Shown: piece after piece, positions 42,163 to 52,094 of the stretch
Position numbering within the stretch: the stretch's first letter is position 1
How the letters are laid out: each line of letters begins with the position of its first letter
Assembly (NCBI GenBank): GCA_035542475.1
Contig: DATKLL010000146.1
Coordinates: 3,117-67,116, forward strand
Direction of reading: 5' to 3'
DNA from: DATKLL01 sp035542475
GTDB lineage: Bacteria; Desulfobacterota; Syntrophia; Syntrophales; UBA2185
Length of the DNA: 64,000 nucleotides
Translations under genes and position numbers: made by a program
The notes under the pieces: generated by a model
The model's input: only the letters and a program-made list of their open reading frames with translations
Databases searched by the model: none
Told to the model about the DNA's origin: nothing

Positions 42163-43107
42163 ATGGCAGAAGATTATTACAAAATATTGGGTGTGGAAAA
42201 AAACGCAGACATTGAGATGATCAAAAAGGCCTATAGAAAACTGGCCCTGAAGTGGCATCCTGACAAGAATCCCAACAACAAAACGGCAGAGGAAAAGTTT
42301 AAAAAAATCAGTGAGGCTTATGCCGTTCTCAGTGATCCTAAAAAGCGCGAGGAATATGATACTTTCGGTTCTGCCGACCAGTTCAGACAGAGATACACTC
42401 AGGAGGATATCTTTAGAGGTTTTGATCTTAATGATATATTAAGGGGTTTTGGTTTTGGAGACTTGGGAGGAACAGGGACCAGAACATTCAGATCCGGCAG
42501 GGGAGGTGGTTTTGCTTTCACTCAAGGCGGATCATTTTCCGATATTTTCGAGGGAGAGAGGCATAGATATGCACACCAGCCTCAAAAAGGCCAGGACTTT
42601 GAATATAACCTCTCAATTACTTTAGAAGAATCTGTTTTTGGCGCGGAAAAGAAATTAGCCCTACAAAAAGAAGACACCATCGATGAAATAAGTTTTCGGG
42701 TTCCACCCGGCATCAATTCCGGAAAGAAACTGAGATTAGCAGGAAAGGGAGCTGCCGGCGTTGACGGAGGTCCTTCAGGCGACTTGTACATAAATATTCA
42801 TGTTCTTCCCCATCCAATTTTTGCAAGAGATGGAAATGATATATATATCGAAAAGGTAATTAATTTTACACAAGCTGTTTTGGGTACAAGTATTGATGTC
42901 CCAACCCTTGATGGGACCACGAAACGAATCAAGATTCCACCCGGAACTCAAAACAATACAAAAATTAGAATGAAGGGTTTTGGCGTTTCCGGATTGAAGG
43001 GCACAGGCAAGGGTGATCAATTTGTGAAAATAACAATAAATGTACCAAAAAAACTGACTGACAAACAACTTCAACTGGTCAATCAATTGGTTGAGGAAGG
43101 TTTATAA
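42163..43107 (+). CDS. DnaJ/CbpA-type Hsp40 co-chaperone without zinc fingers
   Basis: A 314-aa type II Hsp40. The J-domain (about residues 4-70) has HPD at 32-34 and the Phe/Gly-rich linker GFGFGDLGGTGTRTFRSGRG follows. Two C-terminal substrate-binding beta domains come next (FRVPPGINSGKKLRLAGKGA, KIPPGTQNNTKIRMKGFG). No CxxCxGxG repeats are present, so it is CbpA-like rather than canonical DnaJ. It would stimulate DnaK ATPase. Confidence 0.93.
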   Translation: MAEDYYKILGVEKNADIEMIKKAYRKLALKWHPDKNPNNKTAEEKFKKISEAYAVLSDPKKREEYDTFGSADQFRQRYTQEDIFRGFDLNDILRGFGFGDLGGTGTRTFRSGRGGGFAFTQGGSFSDIFEGERHRYAHQPQKGQDFEYNLSITLEESVFGAEKKLALQKEDTIDEISFRVPPGINSGKKLRLAGKGAAGVDGGPSGDLYINIHVLPHPIFARDGNDIYIEKVINFTQAVLGTSIDVPTLDGTTKRIKIPPGTQNNTKIRMKGFGVSGLKGTGKGDQFVKITINVPKKLTDKQLQLVNQLVEEGL

Positions 43108-43185
43108 CAAGTCTTTTGATTTATATACGTCTTATAAGATATGTTATGTAAACTTATCATGAACATTATATTCATTTATAGTCAA

Positions 43186-43905
43186 TTAGATTAGCTCAAC
43201 ATCTCCAACTGCGCCAAAACTTTCTCCCATAATTATTACGATACCATCAACGCCCTCTATTTCGATCCCTTTTTCAAGAGCCATTTTAATATCAAATTTA
43301 TTTTTTAAAAGGTTTCCGACAGCAGTCGCTGCTGCATCAGCCATCGTAGCAGATTTTGACAAGATGCAGACTGCATCGGCTTTTCCAAAGCTTAGGGAAT
43401 GTCCAACCGTTCCAGACGATGTACATACACCCATTGGCATTTTTTCCGACTTCAAGCATAGCCTGAGTTTATAGCTCAAAGGTGAATCTCCAGCAAAAAT
43501 TGCAATAGTTATATCAGATTCTGTATTCAGAAAAATATCACCACCATTTTCAACGATAACATTGCAAGATAAATCAAGAAGATCAATGCCTACATACTCA
43601 GCGATTGCCCCTGCAACCGAGGCCATGGGGCCTACACCGGCTACACTGGAAGTCTTCAGCATATCCCTCACAATAGGCGGTGCAAATTTATCATCAGTGA
43701 TTGGATTTAAAGAAGTTAAAAAATCGGGATGATACTTTATATAAGACTCTATAAATGCGCGATATTTGTAGACTGAGCGAAATGCAACATCGGAAAGATC
43801 TTGGTCAGAACGTATAAAAAGATCTGTTTCACGCACGCTTACATGAAAAGATATAAGACTATTATCCGATACTTTATTCCTATAAGTCCTTTCTCGGTAC
43901 TTCAT
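43186..43905 (-). CDS. UPF0280/COG2122 protein of the ApbE-like superfamily
   Basis: A 239-aa protein whose segments VAGVGPMASVAGAIAEYVG and ENGGDIFLN, plus the C-terminal SATMADAAATAVGN, match the UPF0280 family. These are distant relatives of the ApbE flavin transferase, and the ENGGD and DAAATA motifs correspond to ApbE's flavin and metal sites. Family members occur in anaerobes and methanogens; function is not established. It shares a strand with dnaE but is separated from it by 53 nt. Confidence 0.85.
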   Translation of the reverse strand: MKYRERTYRNKVSDNSLISFHVSVRETDLFIRSDQDLSDVAFRSVYKYRAFIESYIKYHPDFLTSLNPITDDKFAPPIVRDMLKTSSVAGVGPMASVAGAIAEYVGIDLLDLSCNVIVENGGDIFLNTESDITIAIFAGDSPLSYKLRLCLKSEKMPMGVCTSSGTVGHSLSFGKADAVCILSKSATMADAAATAVGNLLKNKFDIKMALEKGIEIEGVDGIVIIMGESFGAVGDVELI

Positions 43906-43958
43906 TATCCGATATTAAAGTATTACTTAATATTATCACTATAAATGAATGAATTGCA

Positions 43959-46900
43959 TTAATAATCATTATATCCATATCTAGTCGAAACTGACCCAAG
44001 TATGCGATCTGCTTCTTCTTTAAGCTCATCAGTTAACTCAAGCCTGCATTCCTTCCCTAGATAAATGATTACTTCACTTTTTCCATTGAGAATATGGATG
44101 AAACCATCACATTTACCTCTATGATTTTTAAATAAAATATTCAGAGACTCGATATCTTCAACAGCTGATTTTGTGGCATCAATATAAAAGTGTGCGGTGT
44201 TATAAGATTGTTCTCCTGAATTAACGAGGTCAACAAGCTCAGAAGCGATAACCTTAACCCCCTCTTCACCAGCGTCTATTGTACCTTTAATAAGAACAGG
44301 CTCATCGCTGTGAAGCAGACCAAAAGCACTCTTATAAATATCCGCAAAGAAAATTACTGTGACTGATCCTTTAAGATCCTCAATGGTGACATAAGCCATA
44401 GTATCCTTTTTCTTCGTTGTTACCTCACGAATGTTGCTAACCACACCACCAAAAATTACTCCCTCACGATCCTTCTTTTCGTTTATACTCGAAGTGTCCA
44501 CATTAGCCAAGGAGCTGAGTTTGTCGGCGAATTTTAAAAGAGGATGACCTGTGATATAGAATCCGAGTGTTTCCTTCTCGTGAGCGAGTAATTCCTGATG
44601 ATCCCACTCAACCGCATCGAATATCGATTCCTCTTGGAACAAATCTATATTTTTATCGTTATCGTTCTTAAAATGGTCAAAGAAACTGGTCTGTCCGCTC
44701 GACCTGTCCTTATGCTGCCTCTGAGCAGTATCAACAATACCTTCATAATATTTAATTAACTGTCTTCTACGATAGCCTAGTGAATCGTAAGCTCCGCATT
44801 TAATCAAACTTTCAATCATCCTCTTATTAATTTTCCTAAGGTCAATAATATTACAGAAATCATTAAAAGTTTTAAATCTACCTTCGCTTTCTCTAACTGA
44901 TATAATTGAATCAATGGCACCAATACCAACATTTTTCACGGCAGCCAGACCGAATCTAATATGTTCACCGGCAACACTGAAATCGCTTTGCGATTCATTT
45001 ATATCGGGAGGAAGAACATTTATACCCATATCTTTGCAGCTGTTTATGTATTTGATGATCTTATCCCTATTATCTTTTTCGCTTGTCAGAAGCGCTGCCA
45101 TGAATTCAACAGGATAATTAGCCTTCAAATAAGCGGTTTGGTAGGATATCATGGCGTAAGCAGTACTATGAGACTTGTTAAATCCATATTCTGCAAATGT
45201 TTCCATCTGTTCCCAGATTTTTTTTGCTTTTTTTTCCGTTATATTTTTTTGTTTGGCACCATCCAGAAATTTGGGTTTTTCCTTCTCCATTTCAGAGGGT
45301 TTTTTCTTGCTCATGACTTTTCGTAAAATATCTGCTTCAGCCATTGTATAGCCGCCAATAGCACTGGCTATCTGCATTACCTGTTCCTGGTAAACAATAA
45401 CACCATACGTTTCCCTTAATATTTCTTTTAGCTCAGAAACTTCATATACAATCTTCGTCCTACCCTGCTTTCGTGAAATAAATTCAGGAACCATATTCAT
45501 CGGCCCTGGTCTGTAAAGTGCTATTAAGGCTATTATATCCTCAATACAATCAGGCTTCATGTTTATCAGAATATCTTTCATGCCTGCACTTTCCAGCTGG
45601 AATATACCGTCCGTGTTCCCCTTCATGAGTAATTGATAGGTTCTTTGATCATTAAGGGGGATTTTATCGATATTGATCTCCTCACCCCTGCCCTCTTTTA
45701 TAAACTGCAGGGTATTTTTTATAACAGTTAAAGTCTTTAATCCTAGAAAATCAAATTTTGTCAGCCCAATCATTTGAAGATCATTCATTGAAAACTGCGT
45801 AACGATTTCGTCCTTGGGACTTCTGCACAGAGGTACGCGATCTACGAGAGGTATATCAGAGATAACGACACCTGCCGCATGTGTTGAGGAATGTCGATTC
45901 AGGCCTTCGAGAGATCTGGACAGAGAGAGGAGTTTTTTTACTTTTTCATTTTTTTTCTCCTCTTCCTGAAGACGTGGTTCGCTTTGGATGGCCATATCTA
46001 GAGAGATGTTAAGGATATTGGGAACTAGTTTCGCAATACTGTCTACTTCGCCATAGGGTATATTCAATGCCCTTCCGACGTCCCGGATAACTGCCTTCGC
46101 CTGCATTTTACCGAACGTAATGATCTGTGCGACTCTATCACTACCGTATTTATCGGTTACATACCTGATAATTTCATCCCTCCCGTCCTGGCAAAAATCT
46201 ATATCTATATCAGGCATGCTTATTCGTTCCGGATTCAAAAATCTTTCAAAAAATAATCCGTAACGTATTGGATCGATATTGGTTATGCCGATGGCATATG
46301 CGACAAGACTTCCTGCAGCAGAACCTCTCCCCGGCCCTACGGGAATACTTTTATGTTTTGCGTAATTTACAAAGTCAGAAACGATAAGAAAATAGCCGGC
46401 AAATCCCATTGCCTTGATAATTCCCAATTCTTCTTCGAGGCGACTTTCATATTTTTGTTGCATGCATTTCTCTTGATTACTCTTCATAAGGATTGGCATT
46501 AAGTTTTTCAGTCCCTGCCTAGCCAACCTCATTAAATATTCGTCAAGTGATTCACCCGTATCGATTTTAAAATTAGGAAGAGAAATATTGCCAAAATCAA
46601 AATTGAAATTACATTTTCCTGCAATAATAACTGTGTTATCAACAGCTTCAGGAATATTCTTAAAAAGCCGCTTCATGCTATCAGGTGATCTGAAATAAAA
46701 TTGATCTGTTTTGAACCTCATCCTGTCGATATCATCGACGGTCTTCCCGGTTTGAATACACACCAGGACATCATGTGCCTCAGCGTCTTCTCGATTTATA
46801 TAGTGGCAGTCATTAGTAGCCACTAAAGGAATTGATAGCTCCCGACTTATTTCGTTGAGTCCTGCATTCGCAATTCTTTGTTCAGGTAGACCGTTTTCCA

Positions 46901-47435
46901 TGATCTCCAGATAAAAATTTCCATCGCCTAATATGTTTCTATATTCTTCGGCAACTTTTTTAGCCGCTTCCTTATTTCCTTTTAACAGGAGATTCGATAT
47001 TTCACCATGCAGACATGCACTCAAACCGATAAGGCCTTCGTTATATTCTCCCAGGATTTCCTTGTCCACTCGTGGTCGATAGTAAAACCCTTCAAGATAT
47101 CCTGATGTTACGAGTTTCATGAGATTCTTATATCCTTGCATATTCTTGACAAGGACAACAAGATGATAAGAACTCTCTCCTGTAGTATGAGAATTCTTAT
47201 CAAAACGGCTTTTGGGGGCTACATAGAGTTCACAACCGATGATAGGTTTAATGCCGTATCTCTGAGCGTGCTGATAGAAGTCAACAGCCCCAAAAATATT
47301 ACCATGGTCAGTCATGGCCACTGCAGGCATTTGGTACTCTTTTGCTTTTTTAAAAAGATTATCGAAACGAATAGTTCCGTCGAGAAGACTGTACTGCGTG
47401 TGAACATGTAGGTGGACAAAATCAGCCGAGTTCAT
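43959..47435 (-). CDS. dnaE: DNA polymerase III alpha subunit (replicative polymerase)
   Basis: An 1158-aa C-family polymerase of normal DnaE length. The N-terminal PHP domain starts HLHVHTQYSLLDG; its metal ligands look intact (HVH, MTDHGN, GCELYV). The polymerase catalytic aspartates lie in SMPDIDIDFCQDGR and a conserved GPGRGSAAGSLVAYA precedes them. The helix-hairpin-helix and beta-clamp-binding region follow, then an OB fold (GVVSNIREVTTKKKDTMAYV). It elongates DNA within the replisome. Confidence 0.97.
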   Translation of the reverse strand: MNSADFVHLHVHTQYSLLDGTIRFDNLFKKAKEYQMPAVAMTDHGNIFGAVDFYQHAQRYGIKPIIGCELYVAPKSRFDKNSHTTGESSYHLVVLVKNMQGYKNLMKLVTSGYLEGFYYRPRVDKEILGEYNEGLIGLSACLHGEISNLLLKGNKEAAKKVAEEYRNILGDGNFYLEIMENGLPEQRIANAGLNEISRELSIPLVATNDCHYINREDAEAHDVLVCIQTGKTVDDIDRMRFKTDQFYFRSPDSMKRLFKNIPEAVDNTVIIAGKCNFNFDFGNISLPNFKIDTGESLDEYLMRLARQGLKNLMPILMKSNQEKCMQQKYESRLEEELGIIKAMGFAGYFLIVSDFVNYAKHKSIPVGPGRGSAAGSLVAYAIGITNIDPIRYGLFFERFLNPERISMPDIDIDFCQDGRDEIIRYVTDKYGSDRVAQIITFGKMQAKAVIRDVGRALNIPYGEVDSIAKLVPNILNISLDMAIQSEPRLQEEEKKNEKVKKLLSLSRSLEGLNRHSSTHAAGVVISDIPLVDRVPLCRSPKDEIVTQFSMNDLQMIGLTKFDFLGLKTLTVIKNTLQFIKEGRGEEINIDKIPLNDQRTYQLLMKGNTDGIFQLESAGMKDILINMKPDCIEDIIALIALYRPGPMNMVPEFISRKQGRTKIVYEVSELKEILRETYGVIVYQEQVMQIASAIGGYTMAEADILRKVMSKKKPSEMEKEKPKFLDGAKQKNITEKKAKKIWEQMETFAEYGFNKSHSTAYAMISYQTAYLKANYPVEFMAALLTSEKDNRDKIIKYINSCKDMGINVLPPDINESQSDFSVAGEHIRFGLAAVKNVGIGAIDSIISVRESEGRFKTFNDFCNIIDLRKINKRMIESLIKCGAYDSLGYRRRQLIKYYEGIVDTAQRQHKDRSSGQTSFFDHFKNDNDKNIDLFQEESIFDAVEWDHQELLAHEKETLGFYITGHPLLKFADKLSSLANVDTSSINEKKDREGVIFGGVVSNIREVTTKKKDTMAYVTIEDLKGSVTVIFFADIYKSAFGLLHSDEPVLIKGTIDAGEEGVKVIASELVDLVNSGEQSYNTAHFYIDATKSAVEDIESLNILFKNHRGKCDGFIHILNGKSEVIIYLGKECRLELTDELKEEADRILGSVSTRYGYNDY

Positions 47436-47588
47436 TTTTTAATTACCTGGTAAAAACAGAATATCGATTTAATGCTTAAGTCAATAAACAGTAAATTTCG
47501 GACATGCGCATCACTGATGAGCGAATTTTACATAGAGTATACTGAAACGGCACAAGGGATGCGTCTGAATTTTTATGTCGTCGTATAA

Positions 47589-49049
47589 TCAGTCGAGCCA
47601 ATAGTTAGGAGCCTCTTTGGTGATAATAACATCGTGGACATGGCTTTCTCGAAGTCCCGCTGATGTAATGCGAACGAATTTTGTGTTTTCTCTCAGTTCC
47701 TTTATTGTTTTGCAACCAGCATATCCCATGCCGACCTTAAGACCGCCTACAAGCTGGCTTATACTTGCAGAAAGCGAGCCTCTGAAAGGTACCCTACCTT
47801 CTATACCCTCAGGAACCATTTTCAGGCTGCTCTCTATATCATCATGATAATACCTGTCCATACTTCCCAGTTTCATGGCCTCAAGTGAACCCATACCCCT
47901 ATATACCTTGTAGCTTCTTCCCTGGAAGAGAATCGTTTCCCCAGGGCTCTCTTCTGTCCCGGCAAATAGACTTCCTATCATGACTGTGTGAGCGCCTGCG
48001 GCAAGGGCTTTAACAACATCACCGGAATATTTAATACCTCCATCAGAGATAATTGGTATATTGCATTTTGCTGCAACCTTGGCAGCATCCCTGATCGCGC
48101 TCATTTGTGGTACTCCAACCCCGGCGATTATTCTTGTCGTACATATTGATCCCGGACCGACTCCAACCTTGATTGCATCCACTCCCGCATCGATAAGAGC
48201 CTTTGCACCTTCAACTGTAGCTATATTTCCGGCAATCAACTCACACTTTTTAAAGTTGGATTTAGTATCTCTTATTGCATCTAAAACGCCTTTCGAATGT
48301 CCGTGAGATGTGTCTATGACGATCACATCAACGCCAGATGCTATTAAAGCATCAATCCTCGCTTCTCTGTCAATAATACCGACAGCAGCACCAACGCGCA
48401 GTCTCCCTAAAGAATCTTTGCACGCATTGGGATATCTTTTTATCTTTTCTATGTCCTTAATGGTTATCATTCCTTTTAAGTTATACTCATCATCTACAAC
48501 GAGCAATTTCTCAATCCTGTGCTTGTGCAGCAGCTTCTTGGAATCTTCCAGTGTGATATTTGAGGAAACGGTAACAAGATTTTCTTTAGTCATCACATCT
48601 GAGACTAGTTGATCGATGTTCGTTTCAAATCTCAGGTCCCGGTTTGTCAGAATTCCTACCAATCTGCGATTCTTAACCACAGGAACGCCTGATATTCTGT
48701 ATCTGTTCATGAGATCAAGGGCTTCATGGACCTTCTGCTCAGGTTCGATGGTTATTGGATCCACGATCATACCGCTCTCCGACTTTTTCACTTTATCAAC
48801 TTCTATCGTCTGTTTTTCAATGCTCATGTTGCGGTGGATAATCCCTATGCCGCCTTCCTGGGCAAGACATATGGCTGTACGAGACTCTGTAACTGTATCC
48901 ATTGCGGCGCTGATAATTGGAATATTCAAGATAATGTTATTTGTAAGAAGTGTCGAAGTCTCGACATCTTTGGGAAGAATATTCGATTCACATGGTACAA
49001 GAAGAAGGTCATCAAACGTCAATGTCTCTTTTACGTGGTCGTCAAGCAT
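47589..49049 (-). CDS. guaB: Inosine-5'-monophosphate dehydrogenase
   Basis: A 486-aa TIM-barrel enzyme making XMP from IMP with NAD, the committed step to GTP. The active-site Cys loop is GVGPGSICTTRIIAGVGVPQ. A Bateman module of two CBS domains is inserted at about residues 95-205 (SGVPVVKNRRLVGILTNRD, LLVVDDEYNLKGMITIKD), which usually binds ATP or GTP for allostery. GGAGG lies 6 nt before the ATG. It is the last gene of a minus-strand run with dtd and a DUF1285-like gene; upstream spacing is 32 nt. Confidence 0.97.
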   Translation of the reverse strand: MLDDHVKETLTFDDLLLVPCESNILPKDVETSTLLTNNIILNIPIISAAMDTVTESRTAICLAQEGGIGIIHRNMSIEKQTIEVDKVKKSESGMIVDPITIEPEQKVHEALDLMNRYRISGVPVVKNRRLVGILTNRDLRFETNIDQLVSDVMTKENLVTVSSNITLEDSKKLLHKHRIEKLLVVDDEYNLKGMITIKDIEKIKRYPNACKDSLGRLRVGAAVGIIDREARIDALIASGVDVIVIDTSHGHSKGVLDAIRDTKSNFKKCELIAGNIATVEGAKALIDAGVDAIKVGVGPGSICTTRIIAGVGVPQMSAIRDAAKVAAKCNIPIISDGGIKYSGDVVKALAAGAHTVMIGSLFAGTEESPGETILFQGRSYKVYRGMGSLEAMKLGSMDRYYHDDIESSLKMVPEGIEGRVPFRGSLSASISQLVGGLKVGMGYAGCKTIKELRENTKFVRITSAGLRESHVHDVIITKEAPNYWLD

Positions 49050-49081
49050 GTGCGCCTCCGTCTGTTTTGCTTATCTAAATT

Positions 49082-49549
49082 TTACACCTTTATATAATAG
49101 GATATTCCGTTCAGTGAGATTAAGTATTTATCTTTCTCAGCATCATATTCTATAAAATTCGCGATTTGATAAAAGCTTGCTCTTGAAAATCGTGCAACAA
49201 ACGCATTATCCTTTATGGAACAATAAAGTACATTTTCCTTTCCGATACATAAAGTGTCAAGATCCAGCTTCTCAAGGCTATGATCAGACAAAAGAACATA
49301 TATATATTTTTCATTTGAGGATTGTGAATCAGGTCCGTATACGGCTTTAATTACAAACGGTGTGTCCTCTACTTCAAGATAGCAGCAATCGTCCTCCAGT
49401 TCAATTATATATCTCCCATATTCATCCCTTTTCAAATGTTGATAAAAATAATGGATGATGTCCTTCCTGACAATTTCTTTGCCCCTGTAATACCAGATAC
49501 CATCTTTGTCTATTTTAATCTGGCAAGGAGGGATATTGATCTTCATCAT
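49082..49549 (-). CDS. DUF1285-like protein of unknown function
   Basis: A 155-aa soluble protein. The N-terminal segment IKIDKDGIWYYRGKEIVRKD and the following RRDEYGRYIIEL-like pattern (KRDEYGRYIIEL, LEVEDTPFV) resemble the DUF1285 family, whose members are small beta-rich proteins of unknown role. The C-terminal half (SLNGISYYIKV) is more divergent. It lies 3 nt after dtd and 32 nt before guaB, so all three are probably one transcript. Confidence 0.65.
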   Translation of the reverse strand: MMKINIPPCQIKIDKDGIWYYRGKEIVRKDIIHYFYQHLKRDEYGRYIIELEDDCCYLEVEDTPFVIKAVYGPDSQSSNEKYIYVLLSDHSLEKLDLDTLCIGKENVLYCSIKDNAFVARFSRASFYQIANFIEYDAEKDKYLISLNGISYYIKV

Positions 49550-49552
49550 CTT

Positions 49553-50002
49553 TTAAAATATCTTTTTACTATCAAGCAGTATGGTTACAGGGCCATCATT
49601 TACAGATTCTATTTTCATCATAGCCTTAAATTCACCAGCCCCTACATGGCCGATTTTCTCCTTTGCCTTACATATAAAATATTCGTAAAGTATTTTAGCC
49701 TCTTCGGGTTCTTCAGCAGCGACAAAGGATGGTCTTCGCCCTTTTCTGCAATCACCAAGAAGGGTGAATTGAGATACCACAAGCATCTCTCCCGATATAT
49801 CAAGGAGAGACAAGTTCATTTTCTCCTTAATATCTTCAAATATTCTTAAATTGATGATTTTTTCATGAAGATAGTCTACGTCACTGTGACTATCCCCTTT
49901 TTCTATTCCAAGGAAAACAAGTATGCCCTTTCCGATACTGGATATTATCTGGTCTTCAACGCACACCCTTGCCCTGTCGACCCTTTGAACAACAGACCTC
50001 AT
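49553..50002 (-). CDS. dtd: D-aminoacyl-tRNA deacylase
   Basis: A 149-aa homodimeric editing enzyme that removes D-amino acids, and glycine, mischarged on tRNA. Both catalytic signatures are visible: SQFTL in MLVVSQFTLLGDCRKGRRP, and NDGPVT near the C-terminus, the cross-subunit Gly-Pro motif. The start is the ATG at 50002, which gives the family N-terminus MRSVVQRV and has AGG 8 nt upstream; an upstream in-frame ATG at 50062 adds 20 unconserved residues. Confidence 0.95.
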   Translation of the reverse strand: MRSVVQRVDRARVCVEDQIISSIGKGILVFLGIEKGDSHSDVDYLHEKIINLRIFEDIKEKMNLSLLDISGEMLVVSQFTLLGDCRKGRRPSFVAAEEPEEAKILYEYFICKAKEKIGHVGAGEFKAMMKIESVNDGPVTILLDSKKIF

Positions 50003-50214
50003 ATTGATACCTGTCTCTGTTCTTTTGAGCGGCATGTTAGCAATAATCAAATAATGCTTCAAGTCTTTTCTAAGATACGTGTAATGGCACTTACATTTGT
50101 TATCGGGTCATATTCATTACTGACTGAAATTTGAGATGCTGCATCAATAACGATGGGTATCAGGTCGGCATTGTTGCCAGATTATAAAATACTATGGTAT
50201 ATGTGTTAAGCAAT

Positions 50215-51561
50215 ATGAAAAAAAATATTCTTCTTATCAATCCTTGGATATACGATTTTGCAGCTTATGATTTATGGATAAAACCGCTTGGACTCCTATA
50301 TATTGCGAGTTTGCTTCGTAAGAACGGTTTTAATATTCGATTCATCGATTGTTTGAATCCATATCATCCTCTATCAAAAAAAGAAACAAACAACAAACCG
50401 CCCAAGAGAAATGATTCGGGTCACGGAAAGTTTCCCAAAGAAATAATTTCCAAACCATATCCTTTAAGGGATATTAAAAGGAGATATAACAGATACGGTA
50501 TAACCCCCGGTATTTTTGTTGAGGAACTAAATTTATCAGTGAAGCCAGATTTAATCCTGGTCACTTCTATGATGAGTTATTGGTACCCGGGTGTATTTGA
50601 CGCAATAAAAATCGCAAAAGAAACATTTCCAGGTGTTCCTGTAATTTTAGGAGGAATATACGTAACCATATGTCCTGAGCATGCATTAAAATCAGGGGCT
50701 GATTATACCATACCCGGTGAAGGTGAAAGGCATATTCTCGATCTGTTAAAAGATCTTTTTGGCGTTGAGACTATTTACACACCCGATACACAAAATCTGG
50801 ATTCTTTGCCCTACCCTGCTTTCGATTTACTGAATTTTGTAGATCAAATACCAGTTCAAACATCAAGAGGATGTCCATTTAAATGCACATACTGTGCTTC
50901 TCATATATTAAATGAGAATTTCAGACGAAGAGATCCGATAAGGGTAGTCGATGAAATCAGCTTTTGGAATAAAAATTTCGATGTCAATCACTTTTCCTTT
51001 TATGATGACGCTCTCTTAGTCAATGCTAAAGAAATGGCGGTGCCCATGCTTAAAGAAATAATAAAGAGACGCTTGCCATGTCAATTTCACTGTCCAAACG
51101 GTCTTCACCTTAGTGAAATCACAAAAAAATTAAGCAGACTGATGTACAGGGCTGGGTTTAGAACCATTCGTTTCGGCTTTGAGTCGTCAAATGTGATAAT
51201 TCAAAAATACACCGGAGGAAAAGTCAGCAACGAACAATTGAAAACTGCTGTGACGTATTTGAAGGAGGCAGGTTATACATCAAAGGAACTTGGTGTTTAC
51301 TTACTGTGCGGATTACCCGGTCAGGAGGCTTCTGAAGTAAGGGACAGCATACATTATGTCCAATCGTGTGGGGCAAGACCTATTATTTCGGAATATTCTC
51401 CAATACCCGGTACGTCAATGTGGAAGTCGTCAGTGGATGCGTCTCCATTCGACCTTGAAGGAGAACCTCTGTTTCACAACAATTCACTACTACCCTGCCA
51501 GAGTGACAAGCTGACATTTCAAATGTACCAGGAGTTAAAAATGATGACAAGGGTAGATTGA
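50215..51561 (+). CDS. B12-binding-domain radical SAM protein
   Basis: About 448 aa. The N-terminal segment (ILLINPWIYDFAAYDLWIKPLGLLYIASLL) is a cobalamin-binding-like fold without the classical DxHxxG motif. The radical SAM core starts at SRGCPFKCTYC, whose three cysteines bind the 4Fe-4S cluster that cleaves S-adenosylmethionine; FYDDALLVN follows. Family members methylate or rearrange unactivated carbons in cofactors and natural products; this one's substrate is unknown. I chose the ATG at 50215 because the family N-terminus begins there; an ATG at 50194 is possible. It appears to stand alone, divergent from dtd. Confidence 0.85.
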   Translation: MKKNILLINPWIYDFAAYDLWIKPLGLLYIASLLRKNGFNIRFIDCLNPYHPLSKKETNNKPPKRNDSGHGKFPKEIISKPYPLRDIKRRYNRYGITPGIFVEELNLSVKPDLILVTSMMSYWYPGVFDAIKIAKETFPGVPVILGGIYVTICPEHALKSGADYTIPGEGERHILDLLKDLFGVETIYTPDTQNLDSLPYPAFDLLNFVDQIPVQTSRGCPFKCTYCASHILNENFRRRDPIRVVDEISFWNKNFDVNHFSFYDDALLVNAKEMAVPMLKEIIKRRLPCQFHCPNGLHLSEITKKLSRLMYRAGFRTIRFGFESSNVIIQKYTGGKVSNEQLKTAVTYLKEAGYTSKELGVYLLCGLPGQEASEVRDSIHYVQSCGARPIISEYSPIPGTSMWKSSVDASPFDLEGEPLFHNNSLLPCQSDKLTFQMYQELKMMTRVD

Positions 51562-51854
51562 CTGTAAACAAATCCCGTAAGCACGTTTCTATCGTCGTAC
51601 AGCTTCATATTTGACGTTGTTTCACTCCTGAAATCATGATAATCATAAGCCGCTCGTTGCAGGATAGCTTACTAATATAGTGTATCTCTTCCACCCAGTT
51701 GTTCCGTATGTGGGAGACATTTGGAGATGGAACGGATGCACATTTTATAATGGTGAATTTTATACAGGTTAAATAAATATTTTTTTGACAATGAAAATAT
51801 GTCTGATAGGCAAATGCGGCTTAATTGTGAATGTATTATGAAAGAAAATGATTT

Positions 51855-52094
51855 ATGCGTTCATGGTTTTGGTGTTTAAGGATTATCCTTATTGCTCTTT
51901 TTTCGCTGTTTTTTTTGGCGTTTGGCATTCAGGCACTTATCGCGTCATATAGTATGAAGAATCCTTATGAGTTTATCATGCATTTTTTTTCATCAAGCCT
52001 AATTATTCTGATCAGTATTGTAGGAATAATTTATCCTGCATTCCGTCTGAGAGCAGCACTAAAACATCGTACGAAGGCAGAAGATGATGAGTAA
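51855..52094 (+). CDS. Small two-helix membrane protein of unknown function
   Basis: A 79-aa protein with two strongly hydrophobic segments (about residues 8-30 and 44-64) and a short charged C-terminal tail (RAALKHRTKAEDDE). I recognise no family. Its stop overlaps the start of the M16 protease gene, so it is probably co-translated with it and could be a membrane partner of that protease system. No strong ribosome-binding site is visible. Confidence 0.6.
   Translation: MRSWFWCLRIILIALFSLFFLAFGIQALIASYSMKNPYEFIMHFFSSSLIILISIVGIIYPAFRLRAALKHRTKAEDDE

Noticed and set aside
50085..50105. Possible sigma54 promoter (TGGCACTTACATTTG) upstream of the radical SAM gene
   Set aside because: The -12 GC dinucleotide is missing at the required 10-nt spacing from GG.
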